Shown: one piece after another, positions 35,771 through 45,030 of the stretch
Layout of the letters: the number at the start of each line of letters is the position of its first letter
Position numbering within the stretch: position 1 is the first letter of the stretch
Origin: Streptomyces achromogenes
GTDB taxonomy: Bacteria > Actinomycetota > Actinomycetes > Streptomycetales > Streptomycetaceae
Assembly: GCF_030816715.1 (NCBI RefSeq)
Contig: NZ_JAUSYH010000001.1
Location: 1,922,001-1,986,000 of the forward strand
Direction: 5' to 3'
Length of the DNA: 64,000 nt
Program-made: the position numbers and the translations under genes
The notes under the pieces: model-generated
Told to the model about the DNA's origin: nothing
The model's input: only the letters and a program-made list of their open reading frames with translations
Databases searched by the model: none

Positions 35771-36442
35771 GTGGCCATCCGCGTCCTACTGGTCGACGAC
35801 CAGCCGCTGTTGCGCACGGGCTTCCGGATGATTCTGGAGGCCGAGCAGGACATCGCGGTCGTCGGCGAGGCCGGAGACGGTCTGCAGGCCATCGACCAGG
35901 TGCGGGCGTTGCAGCCCGATGTGGTGCTCATGGACATCCGCATGCCGCGGATGGACGGGGTGGAGGCGACCCGGCAGATCACCGGTCCCGGGCGGGACGG
36001 TCCGGCGAAGGTGCTGGTGCTGACCACGTTCGATCTGGACGAGTACGTGGTGGAGGCGCTGCGGGCGGGGGCCAGCGGGTTCCTGCTCAAGGACGCCCCG
36101 GCCAATGAGCTGGTGCAGGCGATCCGGGTGGTGGCGTCCGGTGAGGCCATGCTGGCGCCGAGCATCACGCGCCGGCTGCTCGACAAGTACGCCACGCATC
36201 TGCCGTCGGGCGAGGAGACGGTGCCGGACACGCTGCACACGCTGACCGACCGGGAGGTGGAGGTGCTGAAGCTGGTGGCGCGGGGGTTGTCGAACGCCGA
36301 GATCGCCGCCGACCTTTTCGTCAGCGAGACCACGGTGAAGACGCATGTCGGGCATGTGCTGACGAAGCTGGGGCTGCGGGACCGGGTGCAGGCCGCGGTG
36401 TACGCGTACGAGAGCGGTCTGGTGCGTCCCGGCGCCCAGTAG
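35771..36442 (+). CDS. NarL/LuxR-type response regulator, orphan
   Basis: 223 residues from GTG 35771, with AAGGAG well placed. Receiver domain: MAIRVLLVDDQPLLRTGF, phospho-acceptor Asp55 in VVLMDIRMPRMDGVE, Thr in VLVLTTFDLDEYV and Lys in GFLLKDAP. C-terminal LuxR helix-turn-helix: LTDREVEVLKLVARGLSNAE then SETTVKTHVGHVLTKLG. No histidine kinase gene is adjacent, so its kinase is elsewhere or it is controlled in another way. Terminated by the hairpin at 36505-36550. Confidence 0.94.
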   Translation: MAIRVLLVDDQPLLRTGFRMILEAEQDIAVVGEAGDGLQAIDQVRALQPDVVLMDIRMPRMDGVEATRQITGPGRDGPAKVLVLTTFDLDEYVVEALRAGASGFLLKDAPANELVQAIRVVASGEAMLAPSITRRLLDKYATHLPSGEETVPDTLHTLTDREVEVLKLVARGLSNAEIAADLFVSETTVKTHVGHVLTKLGLRDRVQAAVYAYESGLVRPGAQ

Positions 36443-36504
36443 GCGAGCTGCGGGAGCCGGGCTCCGCGGTGTTCGGGTCCGGTGGCGCGGCACGGGTACG
36501 ACGA

Positions 36505-36550
36505 CGAAGGGCGCCCCCTGGAAACCGCCTACGGCAGGGGGCGCCCTTCG
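36505..36550. terminator. Strong bidirectional terminator
   Basis: CGAAGGGCGCCCCCT pairs perfectly with AGGGGGCGCCCTTCG (15 bp) around a 16-base loop, between the convergent response regulator and solute-binding protein genes. Confidence 0.88.
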
Positions 36551-36581
36551 CTGTCGTGCGGGGGGCTGTCGTGCGCGGGGC

Positions 36582-38162
36582 TCAGCTCTTGCTGAGTTCC
36601 CAGAAGCGGAACACGGTGGAGGCGTCCAGGCAGTTCTCCAGGCCGTAGACGTTCTCGCCGACGACCGCGTACTGCTTGCCCTGCCAGACGGGCAGGACGG
36701 GCACCTGTGCGGCGACGATGTTCTGCAGCCTGCCGTAGTCGGCGTCGGTGGCGCTGCGGTCGCTCTGTGCGGCGGTGCGCGGGATGAGCGTCCCGGTGAT
36801 CGTCTTGTCGGTGTAGTGGTTGCTCAGCACGTTGCCCTCGCCGAAGAAGGGCGAGGTGAAGTTGTCGGCGTCCGGGTAGTCGGGCACCCAGCCCTTGACG
36901 TAGACGCCGTACTTGCCGGCGGCGATGTCCTTCTCGTACTGGCCGAAGGCGACGGACTTGACGTCGGCGTCGAACAGGCCGCTGGCGTTGAGCTGGGCCG
37001 CGACGGCCTTGAGTTCCTGGTCGGTGGCCGGGCCGTAGCGGGACGGGGTCGACCAGAGGGTGAGCCGCACCTTGTCGGTGATGCCGTCCGCGGCGAGTGC
37101 GGCGGCGGCCCTGGTCCGGGAGGGCCGGGCGCCGTAGCGGTCGAAGAAGGCGGTGTTGTGGCCCGCGATGCCGGCCGGGATGATCGAGTAGAGCGGGTCG
37201 GCGGTGCCCTGGTAGACGTTCTTGATGAGGGCTTCGCGGTCGATGAGGTGGGCGATGGCCCGCCTCACGCCGAGCTTTCCGGCGACCGCGTCGTCCATGT
37301 TGAAGACGAGGTGCTGGACTTCGGCGCTGCTGCCCTCGACGACCTCGGCACGGGCGTCGGTGCTCTGCTGGATGTCGGCGACGTCGGTGGCGGTCAGGCC
37401 CCGGTAGGCGATGTCGACGTCGCCGTCGAGCAGGGCCTGCTTGAGGGCCTTCTGGTCACCTCCGTAGAACTTGAGGGTGACGCCGGTGTTCTGGGCGTCG
37501 GAGGCGGTGCCCCGGTAGTGGTCGTTGACGGAGAAGACGGCTTCGTCGTCGCTGAAGGAGTCGAGTGTGTAGGGGCCGGAGCCGACGGCTTCGCCGTCCT
37601 CGCGCAGCCCGTCGGCGTCGTACTGGCGGTGGTCGACGATGGAGCCGGCGCCCGAGGCGATCTTGCTGGGGAAGGTGGCGTCGGGGGCCTTGAGCTTGAA
37701 GACGACGGTCTTGTCGTCGGGTGTCTCGACCGCGCCGAGCGTGGCGAACATGATCGCCGGTCCGGCGTCGTCGTTGATCTTCAGCATGCGGTCGAAGGAG
37801 AACTTGACGTCCTCCGAGGTGAGCGCGTCGCCGTTGCTGAACTTCAGGTCGTCCTTCAGCGTGCAGCTGTAGACCTGGGTGCGCGTGTCGGTGAAACGGC
37901 ACTCGCGGGCGGCGTCGGGCTCGGGTTCGGTGCCGCCCTTGGGGAAGCTCAGCAGTGACTGGAAGACGTTGTTGAACAGCAGCCAGGAGCCGGGGTCGTA
38001 GCCGGAGGCGGGGTCCGTGGCCAGGACCTCGTCGGACATGCCGAGGACCACCGAGGAGCCGTCGCCACCGGCGCCCCCGCTCTGGGTGCCGCAGCCGGTC
38101 AGCAGGCCGGAGGCCAGCCCCGCAATGATCGGCAGGACCGGCCACTGGTTGCGCAGGTTCAC
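36582..38162 (-). CDS. ABC transporter solute-binding lipoprotein, family 5 (peptide/nickel type), copy 2
   Basis: 526 residues. Lipoprotein signal with lipobox LLTGC (Cys 24). Family 5 features: YSCTLKDDLKFSNGDALTSE then DVKFSFDRML, and GSGPYTLDSFSDDEAVFSVN. C-terminal region QVPVLPVWQGKQYAV. It binds oligopeptides, nickel or similar at the cell surface. The gene 100 bases upstream is a paralogue with the same organisation. No permease or ATPase genes are near, so it must use a transporter encoded elsewhere or act as a sensor. Confidence 0.9.
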   Translation of the reverse strand: MNLRNQWPVLPIIAGLASGLLTGCGTQSGGAGGDGSSVVLGMSDEVLATDPASGYDPGSWLLFNNVFQSLLSFPKGGTEPEPDAARECRFTDTRTQVYSCTLKDDLKFSNGDALTSEDVKFSFDRMLKINDDAGPAIMFATLGAVETPDDKTVVFKLKAPDATFPSKIASGAGSIVDHRQYDADGLREDGEAVGSGPYTLDSFSDDEAVFSVNDHYRGTASDAQNTGVTLKFYGGDQKALKQALLDGDVDIAYRGLTATDVADIQQSTDARAEVVEGSSAEVQHLVFNMDDAVAGKLGVRRAIAHLIDREALIKNVYQGTADPLYSIIPAGIAGHNTAFFDRYGARPSRTRAAAALAADGITDKVRLTLWSTPSRYGPATDQELKAVAAQLNASGLFDADVKSVAFGQYEKDIAAGKYGVYVKGWVPDYPDADNFTSPFFGEGNVLSNHYTDKTITGTLIPRTAAQSDRSATDADYGRLQNIVAAQVPVLPVWQGKQYAVVGENVYGLENCLDASTVFRFWELSKS

Positions 38163-38262
38163 GTAGTGCCTTGTCGTCGTGTTCTCGTCGCACCGGAGCC
38201 GCGGTCGGGGCCCGGGCAGGGAGCAGAGGGCAGGGAACGGGGAGCAGCGAGCAGAGGGCTCG

Positions 38263-39870
38263 TCAGCTGCTCGCGCCGCGGCCGAGCTCCCACAGTTGCA
38301 GGGTCGCGGAGGAGTTGAGCGCGTACGCCGTGCCCGTGACGTCGTTGTTGGCGGCGACGTACTGCTTGCCCTGCCACAGCGGCAGGATCGGGACGTCCTT
38401 GGCGACGATGTCCTGGATCTCCGTCAGGCTCTTGGTGGCGCTCTGGCGGTCGGCCTCGCGGCGGGAGGACGGGATCAGGGTGTCGATGATGTCGCTGTTG
38501 CTGTAGGGCGACTTGAGGAAGTTGTCCTTGTCGAGGAACGGGGCGACGAAGTTGTCGGCGTCGGGGAAGTCGGGGAACCAGCCCATGCCCCAGACTGCGT
38601 ACTCGCCCTTGCGCTCGGCGGGGACGAAGGCGTCCCAGGCGGTGCCCTTGATGGTGACGTCGAACAGGCCGCTGTCGTTGAGCTGCTTCTGCAGCACCTC
38701 GAACTCCTGCTTGGTGGCCGGACCGTAGTGGTCGGTCGTGTAGTTCAGCGTCAGCTTCACCGGCTTGGTGATGTCCGCGTCGGCCAGCAGGGCCTTGGCC
38801 TTGCCGACGTTGGGTTCGCCGTAGGTGTTGACGAACGAGTTGGAGTGACCGGTGAGGCTGGCCGGGACGAGCGAGTAGAGGGGTTCGGCCTGGGAGCCGT
38901 AGACCTTGGACACCAGCTCGTTGCGGTTGATGATCTGGGCCATGGCCTGGCGGACGGCCTTGGACTTGACGGCCGGGTCCGTGGTGTCGAACGCGAGGTA
39001 GCGGATCTCGAGGCCGTTCAGTTCGACCAGGTCGATGTCTCCGCCGGCGGGGCTCTCGGCGAGCTTCTTGATCTGCTCCGGCGACATGGTGCGGGTCATG
39101 AGGTCGATGTCGCCCTTCTGGAGGGCGGTGCCCATGGCGTCGGCGTCCTTGTAGGACACCATGTCGACCTCGTCGTTGTTCACCTTCAGCGTCCCCTTGT
39201 AGTGGGGGTTGCGGGTGAACACGGCCTTGGTCATCTCGTCGCCGTCGGTGTCGGCCTTGAGGATGTAGGGGCCGGATCCGTCGACCGCGAAACCGTCGCG
39301 CAGCTTGCCCTTGTCGTAGTCGTCGGGGTTGACGATGCCGGCGACCGGGGTCGACAGCTTGAAGGGGAAGGTGGCGTCGGCGGTCTTGAGATGGAAGATG
39401 ACTTCGTTGTCGCCCTGCGTTTCGATGGTGTCGATCGTGGACAGCAGGGCGAAGACGCCGGAGTCGGCCTTGATGGCGCGGGCGCGGTCGATGGAGAACT
39501 TGACGTCCTTCGCCGTGACCGCGTCGCCGTCGGCGAACTGCAGACCGCTGCGCAGCTTGCAGGCGTAGCGCTCGTTGCCGGTGTCGGTGAAACCGCAGCT
39601 CTCGGCCGCTTCCGGGACGGGCTCGCCCTCGCCCTTGGGCTGGATCATCAGGGTCTGCACGGTCTGGCGCAGAATGTTCCAGGTGCCGACGTCGTAGGAG
39701 TAAGCCGGGTCGAGCGGGGCCGGGGCGTCCTTGCTGGCGGTGAACCGGTCGGTGGTGCCCACGACGATGGCGTCGCCGCCGCCGCTGCCGCTGTCGGACC
39801 CTCCGCAGGCGGCGAGCACGGGCGCGAGCAGACCGACCACGGCCGGCAGCACCAAAGTCTTGCGGTTCAT
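38263..39870 (-). CDS. ABC transporter solute-binding lipoprotein, family 5, copy 1
   Basis: 535 residues. Signal peptide with lipobox VLAAC (Cys 22). Family 5 blocks match copy 2: YACKLRSGLQFADGDAVTAK then DVKFSIDRAR, GSGPYILKADTDGDEMTKAV, and DVPILPLWQGKQYVAANNDV. The two proteins share layout and many blocks, so they arose by tandem duplication. Orphan like its neighbour. Promoter expected in the long 39871-40344 gap. Confidence 0.9.
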   Translation of the reverse strand: MNRKTLVLPAVVGLLAPVLAACGGSDSGSGGGDAIVVGTTDRFTASKDAPAPLDPAYSYDVGTWNILRQTVQTLMIQPKGEGEPVPEAAESCGFTDTGNERYACKLRSGLQFADGDAVTAKDVKFSIDRARAIKADSGVFALLSTIDTIETQGDNEVIFHLKTADATFPFKLSTPVAGIVNPDDYDKGKLRDGFAVDGSGPYILKADTDGDEMTKAVFTRNPHYKGTLKVNNDEVDMVSYKDADAMGTALQKGDIDLMTRTMSPEQIKKLAESPAGGDIDLVELNGLEIRYLAFDTTDPAVKSKAVRQAMAQIINRNELVSKVYGSQAEPLYSLVPASLTGHSNSFVNTYGEPNVGKAKALLADADITKPVKLTLNYTTDHYGPATKQEFEVLQKQLNDSGLFDVTIKGTAWDAFVPAERKGEYAVWGMGWFPDFPDADNFVAPFLDKDNFLKSPYSNSDIIDTLIPSSRREADRQSATKSLTEIQDIVAKDVPILPLWQGKQYVAANNDVTGTAYALNSSATLQLWELGRGASS

Positions 39871-40344
39871 GCTCGAGTTTCTCCAGAGCTGTCGGTCCGT
39901 GTACCCGGCATGCAGGGGTGGCGCTGCGGATCACGGGGGTAGGCGATGTTCTCGCAACGAGATTAGTCCGCGTCGGCAGGAGCGTTCGCAGCCACCGGAG
40001 TTGAAAGCCCATCACGCAGCGAAACCGGCTGTGGACGCACTGAACAGCCGTCCGTGGAAGGATTCGTACAGCCGCTTACCAATCAGGACACAAGGACACC
40101 CCCGGAGGTCCCCGGCGAGCCCGGGACGCACACGGAGAGTCATCTGTCGAGCCCCGGCCGGGTGGGGAACGTCACAGCCTGGCGGGGTTCGGGGCGGGCG
40201 GAATTCGGCCGTCGCGAAGCGGCCGATGAAGATCGGAATTCCGTGTGGCGCGCATCCTCCGAATTCCTGGTTATCGGCGGTGCACGCTGGGTGAAGGCCG
40301 CTGCATTTCCGTCATCGGTCGATCACGAATGGTCGTCGCGGTGA
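39871..40344 (-). other. Long intergenic region before the solute-binding protein genes
   Basis: About 470 bases without a convincing gene on either strand. It contains several GGAATTC/GAATTC-type sequences (40198-40265) and a short inverted repeat CGGCCG...CGGCCG (40205-40226), and it is a little richer in A+T than its surroundings. It should hold the promoter of the lipoprotein gene; I see no clear terminator for the HAD gene. Confidence 0.4.
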
Positions 40345-41043
40345 TCAGTTGAGCGGCATCAGGCCGCGCAGAAAAGACAGGTCGACCTGTTCGAGCGAGG
40401 AGACGACGGTGCGTCGTGACGCGGGGGCGATCGGTGCCACGGAGGGCACGGCGACCACGAGGCAGCCCGCTGCCTCCGCCGAGGCGACGCCCGTCGCGGT
40501 GTCCTCGACGACCGCGCACCTCGTGGGGTCCACGCCGAGGCCGGCGGCGGCGAACAGGTAGGGATCGGGGTGCGGCTTGGTGTGAGCGACCTCGTCGCCG
40601 GCGACGCTGAGGCGGAAGTGCTCGACGCCGAGTGAGGCGATGACGCGGTCGATGATGCGGCGGTGGGAGGCGGAGACGAGGGCGGTGGGCACCTCGTGCT
40701 CGGTCAGCTCGGCGAGCAGCCGGGCCGCTCCCGGCATCAGGGGCAGGGCGCGGGTGATGCGGTCCTCGAACCCCTCGTTGAGCAGGACGGTGAGTTCGCC
40801 GACGGTGACGTCGGCTCCGGTCGCCTCGATCAGGAACCCGGCGCTGCGGCTCATCGGCCCGCCGACCACGACATGGCGCCAGGAGTCGTCGAGGGTGTGC
40901 CCGAGTGCGGCGAAGACCTCGACCTCGACGTCCCACCAGAAGCCCTCGGTGTCCACCAGGGTGCCGTCCATGTCGAGGAGCACGGCCTGCAGGGCGGAGC
41001 CCTCGGCCGTACGGGTTACTGGCGCGGGAACCGTGCTGGTCAT
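40345..41043 (-). CDS. HAD-family phosphatase/phosphomutase-like hydrolase
   Basis: 232 residues. Motif I VLLDMDGTLVDTEGF (nucleophile Asp and acid/base Asp), motif II ALVSASH, and motifs III/IV KPHPDPYL with CAVVEDTATGVASAEAAG. The cap is a helical C1 type, as in beta-phosphoglucomutase relatives. Substrate unknown; small sugar phosphates are common. It lies downstream of metH across a hairpin (41067-41100). An AAGGAGG ribosome site precedes the ATG. Confidence 0.9.
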   Translation of the reverse strand: MTSTVPAPVTRTAEGSALQAVLLDMDGTLVDTEGFWWDVEVEVFAALGHTLDDSWRHVVVGGPMSRSAGFLIEATGADVTVGELTVLLNEGFEDRITRALPLMPGAARLLAELTEHEVPTALVSASHRRIIDRVIASLGVEHFRLSVAGDEVAHTKPHPDPYLFAAAGLGVDPTRCAVVEDTATGVASAEAAGCLVVAVPSVAPIAPASRRTVVSSLEQVDLSFLRGLMPLN

Positions 41044-41066
41044 CCGCGTACCTCCTTGAGGGACGA

Positions 41067-41100
41067 GCAGGCCGGTTCCCGCTGTGGGGAACCGGCCTGC
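41067..41100 (-). terminator. Hairpin between metH and the HAD gene
   Basis: GCAGGCCGGTTCCC pairs perfectly with GGGAACCGGCCTGC (14 bp, six-base loop), 57 bases past the metH stop. No U tract; the HAD ribosome site comes directly after it, so it may end metH transcription or only reduce read-through. Confidence 0.75.
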
Positions 41101-41156
41101 AGTGGACCGACCAGTGTACGACTTATCGGATCAGCGTGCTGGGCGGCACGCTGACG

Positions 41157-44100
41157 TCACCGGGCGTTGAAGTACTTCGCCTCGGGGTGGTGGATCACGA
41201 TGGCGTCCGTGGACTGCTCGGGGTGGAGCTGGAACTCCTCGGACAGGTGGACGCCGATCCGCTCGGGCCGGAGCAGCTCGGCGATCTTGGCGCGGTCCTC
41301 GAGGTCGGGGCAGGCGCCGTAGCCGAGGGAGAAGCGGGCGCCGCGGTACTTCAGGGCGAACATGTCCTCGACGTCGGCCGGGTCCTCGCCGGCGAAGCCG
41401 AGTTCAGAGCGCACGCGTGCGTGCCAGTACTCGGCGAGGGCCTCGGCCAGCTGCACGGACAGGCCGTGCAGTTCGAGGTAGTCGCGGTAGGAGTTCGACG
41501 CGAAGAGCTTGGCCGTCTCCTCGCCGATGCGCGAGCCGACGGTGACGACCTGGAGGCCGACCACGTCGGTCTCCCCCGACTCCTCGGGGCGGAAGAAGTC
41601 GGCCAGACACAGCCGGCGGCCGCGGCGCTGACGGGGGAAGGTGAAGCGGGTCCGCTCGTTGCCCTGTTCGTCCAGGATGATCAGGTCGTCGTCCTTGGAG
41701 ACGCAGGGGAAGTAGCCGTAGACGACGGCGGCCTCGAGGAGGTTGTCGGTCTGCAGCTTGTCGAGCAGGCCGCGCAGCCGGGGCCGGCCCTCGGTCTCGA
41801 CGAGTTCGTCGTAGGTCGGCCCGTCGCCGGTGCGGGCCTGCTTGAGGCCCCACTGGCCCTTGAAGAGGGCGCCTTCGTCGAGCCAGGAGGCGTACTCCTT
41901 GAGCTGGATGCCCTTGATGACGCGGGTGCCCTCGAAGGGCGGCGTCGGCACGGGGTTGTCGGTGGCGACGTCGGAGCGGACGTGGCCCTCCTCGGGCCGC
42001 TCCTCGACCTCGGCGGGGGCGGCGCTCGCGCGCACCCGGCGTTGCCTGAGCTCGGGCAGCTTCGCGCCGGGCACGCCCCGCTTGACGCCGATCAGGGCGT
42101 CCATGAGGCGCAGGCCCTCGAATGCGTCGCGGGCGTAGCGGACCTCGCCTCCGTAGATCTCGTGCAGGTCCTGCTCGACGTAGGCCCGGGTCAGGGCGGC
42201 GCCGCCGAGGATGACCGGGTAGTCCGCCGCGAGTCCGCGCTGGTTGAGCTCCTCCAGGTTCTCCTTCATGATCACCGTGGATTTGACCAGCAGGCCGGAC
42301 ATGCCGATGACGTCGGCCCGGTGCTCGGCGGCGGCGTCCAGGATCGCGGAGACCGGCTGCTTGATGCCGAGGTTGACGACGTTGTAGCCGTTGTTGGACA
42401 GGATGATGTCGACGAGGTTCTTGCCGATGTCGTGGACGTCGCCGCGGACCGTGGCGAGCACGATGGTGCCCTTGCCGTCGTCGTCGGACTTCTCCATGTG
42501 CGGCTCGAGGTGGGCCACCGCCGCCTTCATGACCTCGGCGGACTGCAGGACGAACGGCAGCTGCATCTGGCCCGACCCGAACAGCTCGCCGACGACCTTC
42601 ATGCCGTCCAGCAGGGTGTCGTTGACGATCTCCAGGGCGGGCCGGGTGAGCAGTGCCTCGTCGAGGTCGGCCTCGAGGCCGTTGCGCTCGCCGTCGATGA
42701 TGCGCCGCTTGAGGCGCTCCTCCAGCGGGAGCGCGGCCAGTTCCTCGGCCCGGCCGGCCTTGAGGGATTTGGCGGTGGCGCCCTCGAAGAGCTGCATGAG
42801 CTTCTGGAGGGGGTCGTAGCCTTCGGCGCGCCGGTCGTGGATCAGGTCGAGGGCGGTCTGCACCTCCTCCTCGCTGAAGCGGGCGATGGGCAGGATCTTG
42901 GAGGCGTGGACGATCGCGGAGTCCAGGCCCGCCTTGACGCACTCGTCGAGGAAGACGGAGTTCAGCAGGATGCGGGCGGCCGGGTTGAGGCCGAAGGAGA
43001 TGTTCGACAGGCCGAGGGTGGTCTGCACCTCGGGGTGACGGCGCTTGAGCTCGCGGATCGCCTCGATGGTGGCGACGCCGTCGCCCCGGGACTCCTCCTG
43101 GCCGGTGCAGATGGTGAAGGTCAGGGTGTCGATGAGGATGTCCGACTCGCGGATGCCCCAGTTGCCGGTGAGGTCGGCGATGAGCCGTTCGGCGATCTCG
43201 ACCTTCTTCTCCGGGGTGCGGGCCTGGCCCACCTCGTCGATGGTCAGCGCGATCAGCGCCGCGCCGTGCTCCTGGGCCAGCCTGGTGACCTTGGCGAAGC
43301 GGGACTCGGGGCCGTCGCCGTCCTCGTAGTTCACCGAGTTGATCACCGCGCGGCCGCCGAGCTTCTCCAGGCCGGCCCGGATGACCTCGACCTCGGTGGA
43401 GTCCAGGACGATCGGCAGGGTGGAGGCGGTGGCGAAGCGGCCGGCGAGTTCCTCCATGTCGGCGACGCCGTCGCGGCCGACGTAGTCCACGCACAGGTCC
43501 AGCAGGTGCGCGCCCTCGCGGATCTGCTCGCGGGCCATCTCGACGCAGTCGTCCCAGCGGCCGGCCAGCATGGCCTCGCGGAACTTCTTGGATCCGTTGG
43601 CGTTGGTGCGTTCGCCGATCGCCAGGTAGGAGGTGTCCTGGCGGAAGGGCACGGTCTGGTAGAGGGAGGCGGCGCCGGGCTCGGGGCGGGGGCTCCGCTC
43701 GGCGGGCTCGAGGCCGCGGACGCGTTCGACGACCTGGCGCAGGTGCTCGGGGGTGGTTCCGCAGCAGCCGCCGATGAGGTTGAGCCCGTAGTCGCGGACG
43801 AAGTTCTCCTGGGCGTCGGCCAGGCCTTCGGCGTCGAGCGGGAAGTGAGCGCCGTCCTTGGTGAGGATCGGCAGTCCGGCGTTCGGCATGCACAGCAGCG
43901 GGGTGCGGGAGTGCCGGGCCAGGTAGCGCAGGTGCTCGCTCATCTCGGCGGGGCCGGTGGAGCAGTTCAGGCCGATCATGTCGATGCCGAGCGGTTCCAG
44001 CGCGGTGAGCGCGGCGCCGATCTCGGAGCCGAGCAGCATGGTGCCGGTCGTCTCGAAGGCCATGGAGACCAGCAGGGGCACGTCGGCGCCGGTCGCCTCC

Positions 44101-44675
44101 ATCGCGCGCCTGGCGCCCAGGATCGACGACTTCGTCTGGAGGAGGTCCTGGGTGGTCTCGACGATCAGGGCGTCGGCGCCGCCGGCGAGCAGGCCCTCGG
44201 CGTTGGCCTGGAAGCCGTCGCGCAGCGTGCCGTAGCCGATGTGGCCGAGGGTGGGCAGCTTGGTGCCGGGACCGATCGAGCCGAGGACCCAGCGGGTGCG
44301 TCCGTCGCGTGCGGCGAAGGCGTCGGCGGTCTCGCGGGCGATGCGGGCGCCGGCCTCGGACAGCTCGTGGACCCGTTCGGCGATGTCGTACTCGGCCATG
44401 GCGGAGTGGTTCGCGCCGAAGGTGTTGGTCTCGACGCAGTCCACGCCGGCGGCGAAGTACTCCTCGTGCACGGAGCGCACGATGTCGGGGCGGGTGATGT
44501 TGAGGACCTCGTTGCAGCCCTCGAGGTCCTGGAAGTCCTCAAGGGTGGGCTCCTGGGCCTGGAGCATGGTGCCCATGGCTCCGTCTGCCACCACCACACG
44601 GGTGGCCAGGGCCTCTCGGAGCGCGGACACACGGGTCCGGCTGTCGGCGGAAGGGGTCGGCGGCACAGAGGCCAT
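41157..44675 (-). CDS. metH: Cobalamin-dependent methionine synthase MetH
   Basis: 1172 residues. Homocysteine domain (about 1-330) with zinc ligands in ETNTFGAN and GGCCGT (about 304); pterin domain from YLAIGERTNANGSKKF; cobalamin cap and binding domain with DVHDIGKNLVDI (about 745, His axial ligand); and an AdoMet reactivation domain at the C terminus (LGYGACPDLEDRAKIAELL). All four modules are complete. It transfers a methyl group from methyltetrahydrofolate to homocysteine. I looked for a cobalamin or SAH riboswitch in the short leader and found none I could defend. Confidence 0.96.
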   Translation of the reverse strand: MASVPPTPSADSRTRVSALREALATRVVVADGAMGTMLQAQEPTLEDFQDLEGCNEVLNITRPDIVRSVHEEYFAAGVDCVETNTFGANHSAMAEYDIAERVHELSEAGARIARETADAFAARDGRTRWVLGSIGPGTKLPTLGHIGYGTLRDGFQANAEGLLAGGADALIVETTQDLLQTKSSILGARRAMEATGADVPLLVSMAFETTGTMLLGSEIGAALTALEPLGIDMIGLNCSTGPAEMSEHLRYLARHSRTPLLCMPNAGLPILTKDGAHFPLDAEGLADAQENFVRDYGLNLIGGCCGTTPEHLRQVVERVRGLEPAERSPRPEPGAASLYQTVPFRQDTSYLAIGERTNANGSKKFREAMLAGRWDDCVEMAREQIREGAHLLDLCVDYVGRDGVADMEELAGRFATASTLPIVLDSTEVEVIRAGLEKLGGRAVINSVNYEDGDGPESRFAKVTRLAQEHGAALIALTIDEVGQARTPEKKVEIAERLIADLTGNWGIRESDILIDTLTFTICTGQEESRGDGVATIEAIRELKRRHPEVQTTLGLSNISFGLNPAARILLNSVFLDECVKAGLDSAIVHASKILPIARFSEEEVQTALDLIHDRRAEGYDPLQKLMQLFEGATAKSLKAGRAEELAALPLEERLKRRIIDGERNGLEADLDEALLTRPALEIVNDTLLDGMKVVGELFGSGQMQLPFVLQSAEVMKAAVAHLEPHMEKSDDDGKGTIVLATVRGDVHDIGKNLVDIILSNNGYNVVNLGIKQPVSAILDAAAEHRADVIGMSGLLVKSTVIMKENLEELNQRGLAADYPVILGGAALTRAYVEQDLHEIYGGEVRYARDAFEGLRLMDALIGVKRGVPGAKLPELRQRRVRASAAPAEVEERPEEGHVRSDVATDNPVPTPPFEGTRVIKGIQLKEYASWLDEGALFKGQWGLKQARTGDGPTYDELVETEGRPRLRGLLDKLQTDNLLEAAVVYGYFPCVSKDDDLIILDEQGNERTRFTFPRQRRGRRLCLADFFRPEESGETDVVGLQVVTVGSRIGEETAKLFASNSYRDYLELHGLSVQLAEALAEYWHARVRSELGFAGEDPADVEDMFALKYRGARFSLGYGACPDLEDRAKIAELLRPERIGVHLSEEFQLHPEQSTDAIVIHHPEAKYFNAR

Positions 44676-45030
44676 GAAAGGGCTCCCTCAGGTGCGACGG
44701 CTGTCGGCTTCACGTCACCTCGGGATGCGTGGAGCAGGGGCTTACCGAGGAGCGCGCACGCCGTCAGGGTAGCCGGACGGAGGCCTTATGGTCAGGGGCG
44801 TCCACGGGGCGGACGGGTGAGGCGGCCGGACGGGGGCCCTGCCGCGGCGGGTTTCGGGCGGGTGCCACGGCCGTGCGTCGGCCTTGCTGCTTCCGGGGGA
44901 CGGGCGGCGGAACACATGTCGACCGACCATTGGCGGGAGGTCGGCATGGACCGGTAGTGTTCGACATTGCCGAACGGTGGCGGTGGATGCCGCCTGCAGG
45001 CGGTCCGATGGGGACGGAGGCGGGAGGGCG
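44676..45030. other. Divergent region metH / gylR
   Basis: About 355 bases without a gene, holding the promoters for metH (leftward) and gylR (rightward). The GylR-type palindrome at 44960-44974 lies 56 bases before the gylR ATG. No riboswitch recognised. Confidence 0.5.
44960..44974. promoter_or_regulatory. Putative GylR operator upstream of gylR
   Basis: TTCGACA-T-TGCCGAA is a near-perfect palindrome (one mismatch). It closely matches the site before gylC (46028-46040), which supports binding by the same regulator and autoregulation of gylR. Confidence 0.65.

Noticed and set aside
44676..44850. Possible SAH or cobalamin riboswitch in the metH leader (CCGAGGAGCGC seen nearby)
   Set aside because: The resembling sequence is on the plus strand, pointing away from metH, and the pairing partners expected for the SAH riboswitch are not present.
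40905..44957. 1350-codon open frame opposite metH
   Set aside because: Antisense to MetH; Gly/Leu/Asp-rich without any motif, typical of the reverse frame of high-GC genes.
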